NCBI RefSeq assembly: GCF_000797495.1
Contig: NZ_JTGN01000002.1
Coordinates: 372,001-436,000, forward strand
Reading direction: 5' to 3'
DNA: 64,000 nt
Source: Robinsoniella peoriensis
GTDB lineage: Bacteria; Bacillota; Clostridia; Lachnospirales; Lachnospiraceae
Position numbers and translations under genes: made by a program. The notes below the pieces were generated by a model. That model did not search any database. It saw only the letters and a program-made list of their open reading frames with translations, and was not told the origin of the DNA. Positions within the stretch are counted from its first letter, which is position 1. Every line of letters starts with the position of its first letter. Below, piece by piece: positions 62,927 through 64,000 of the stretch.

Positions 62927-63694
62927 ATGAGTAGAGTATTGGACGTTAGAGGTATGAAGCTGGGGGCAGGAATTCCTAAAATATGTGTCCCGTTAACAGG
63001 TAGAGATGTGAAGACGCTGCTGGAAGAAATTCATTTGGCAAAGGCCGCAAGTGCGGATATGGTCGAGTGGAGAGTAGATTATTTTGATGCTTCCGAAGAT
63101 CTGGAGAAAGTAAAAGAGGCATTGCGGGAAATACGTCTTTCCCTTGGAGACATTCCGCTGCTGTTTACATTCCGCACGGCAGAAGAGGGCGGGGAAAAAG
63201 CAATTTCACCGGAGAATTATGAGAAAATGAACAAAGAGGCAGCAGCCGCCAACGAGATAGATTTTGTGGATGTGGAACTATTCAGGGGTGAGGAGATCTG
63301 TAAAAATGTGATTGAATCTGCTCATCAAAGTAATACAAAAGTAATTGTTTCCAGTCATGAGTTCCAAAGTACTCCGGATCAGGATACGATCCTGGAACGC
63401 CTAAAAAAAATGAGAGCAATTGGTGCGGATGTCCCTAAAATAGCCGTTATGCCAAATACATCTGCGGATGTTATTACTCTGCTCGCTGCAACAGATGATT
63501 ATATACAGAAATATGCAGACTGTCCGGTTATTACAATGTCTATGAAGTGGATGGGATCAGTCAGCAGAATCGCAGGAGAGTTCTTTGGTTCAGCATTGAC
63601 GTTTGGTTCGGCCAGGCGGGCGTCGGCGCCGGGGCAGCTTGCAGTGGATGAGCTGAGAACCGTTTTGAAGATTTTACATGGTTCTAATATTTAA
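62927..63694 (+). CDS. aroD: Type I 3-dehydroquinate dehydratase
   Basis: The 255-residue class I enzyme interconverts 3-dehydroquinate and 3-dehydroshikimate through a Schiff base. Catalytic residues are in place: Glu47 (VEWRVDYF), His144 (VSSHEF) and Lys171 (PKIAVMP), with the C-terminal GSARRASAPGQL loop. Its place at the end of a dehydrogenase/hydrolase operon, far from other aro genes, points to a catabolic role in quinate or shikimate use rather than aromatic synthesis (inference). It uses the ribosome site of a hairpin repeat. Confidence 0.95.
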   Translation: MSRVLDVRGMKLGAGIPKICVPLTGRDVKTLLEEIHLAKAASADMVEWRVDYFDASEDLEKVKEALREIRLSLGDIPLLFTFRTAEEGGEKAISPENYEKMNKEAAAANEIDFVDVELFRGEEICKNVIESAHQSNTKVIVSSHEFQSTPDQDTILERLKKMRAIGADVPKIAVMPNTSADVITLLAATDDYIQKYADCPVITMSMKWMGSVSRIAGEFFGSALTFGSARRASAPGQLAVDELRTVLKILHGSNI

Positions 63695-63704
63695 GTTATT
63701 ATAT

Positions 63705-63747
63705 ACCGGAACAGGAAGGATAAACATCCTCCTGCTCCGGTAATTTT
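63705..63747 (+). terminator. Terminator of the catabolic operon
   Basis: ACCGGA-ACAGGA-AGG pairs with CCT-CCTG-TCCGGT (63728-63741) and is followed by a T-rich stretch. It ends just at the start of the 39-bp repeats. Confidence 0.82.
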
Positions 63748-63901
63748 CTGTTCATAAAGCAGCTAATCCGATTCTCAGCATAATTTCTGTTCATAAAGCA
63801 GCTAATCCGATTCTCAGCATAATTTCTGTTCATAAAACAGCTAATCCGATTCTCAGCATAATTTCTGTTCATAAAGCAGCTAATCCGATTCTTAGTATAA
63901 T
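63746..63901. repeat. 39-bp tandem repeat, four copies
   Basis: Units begin at 63746, 63785, 63824 and 63863, each 39 bp and nearly identical (TTCTGTTCATAAAGCAGC at the start). The third has AAAACAGC and the last has TTAGTATAAT. The copies are contiguous, and no gene overlaps them. The remaining bases to 64000 show nothing I can name. Confidence 0.93.
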
Positions 63902-64000
63902 CAGAATTTAAAGTTTATTATTGTAACGTCCTATAGTTTATCCTGAGTGCAGAGCAGTTATGACAAGCATAAAAAAAGAGAGATGTTAAAGAATATAAAC

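Noticed and set aside
63746..63901. CRISPR array or leader
   Set aside because: The 39-bp units follow each other directly without spacers.

Overview
The window looks like chromosomal DNA of a low-GC anaerobic Firmicute, most likely a gut Lachnospiraceae (Clostridia). The basis is the complete S10-spc-alpha ribosomal cluster in Clostridia order (secY-adk-map-KOW protein-infA-rpmJ), strong AGGAGG ribosome sites with frequent GTG and TTG starts, a very large secreted multi-domain sialidase, PTS sucrose genes, several LacI-type regulators, and an Rpn-type PD-(D/E)XK protein. No rRNA, tRNA, CRISPR array or intact insertion sequence was seen. Genus-level assignment is not possible from the sequence alone.

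Layout: 1-9.8 kb holds one giant secreted protein with two sialidase domains and an SGNH esterase domain between them. 9.8-14.6 kb holds a putative metal exporter, a metallo-beta-lactamase-fold hydrolase, a LacI regulator and a GH13 oligo-1,6-glucosidase. 14.9-19.6 kb holds an ECF-like sigma factor with its membrane DUF4179 partner, an Rrf2 regulator with thioredoxin, and a Na/Pi cotransporter behind a Pho-box-like promoter. 19.7-22.2 kb is rbsR-rbsK-rbsD. 22.3-24.7 kb (minus strand) holds a CDP-alcohol phosphatidyltransferase, an rRNA methyltransferase-like protein and a GNAT acetyltransferase. 25.1-28.9 kb is proC, an M18 aminopeptidase and a putP-like symporter. 30.2-47.1 kb is the ribosomal protein/secY/rpoA cluster with several structured leaders and a second promoter at rpmJ. 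47.1-51.9 kb is a sucrose PTS system (regulator, EIIBCA, sucrose-6-phosphate hydrolase) with three matching operators. 52.0-53.0 kb (minus) is an XRE regulator plus two small membrane proteins behind three operators spaced 23 bp. 53.4-55.9 kb is a tandem pair of secreted wall-binding C39-like proteins. 56.2-57.5 kb (minus) is pyrC. 57.7-63.7 kb is a six-gene catabolic operon.

The most interesting part is 55.9-63.7 kb. Two promoters facing away from pyrC carry the same LysR-type box (CATAG-N7-CTATG), the same 20-nt gap to the -35 element and the same 18-nt promoter spacer. The right one drives an operon encoding an HMG-CoA-lyase-like enzyme, a creatininase-family hydrolase resembling 3-dehydro-scyllo-inosose hydrolase, two zinc alcohol dehydrogenases, a xylose-isomerase-like barrel protein and type I 3-dehydroquinate dehydratase. 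I infer a ring-opening pathway for a quinate/shikimate-like or inositol-like cyclitol. The left one drives no protein gene. It points at about 210 nt of hairpin-rich sequence ending in a bidirectional terminator, so it is a good candidate for a co-regulated small RNA.

The genome also carries short hairpin repeats between genes: a 73-bp tandem array upstream of proC, two related hairpin elements that supply the ribosome-binding sites of rbsD and aroD, and a 39-bp tandem array after aroD.
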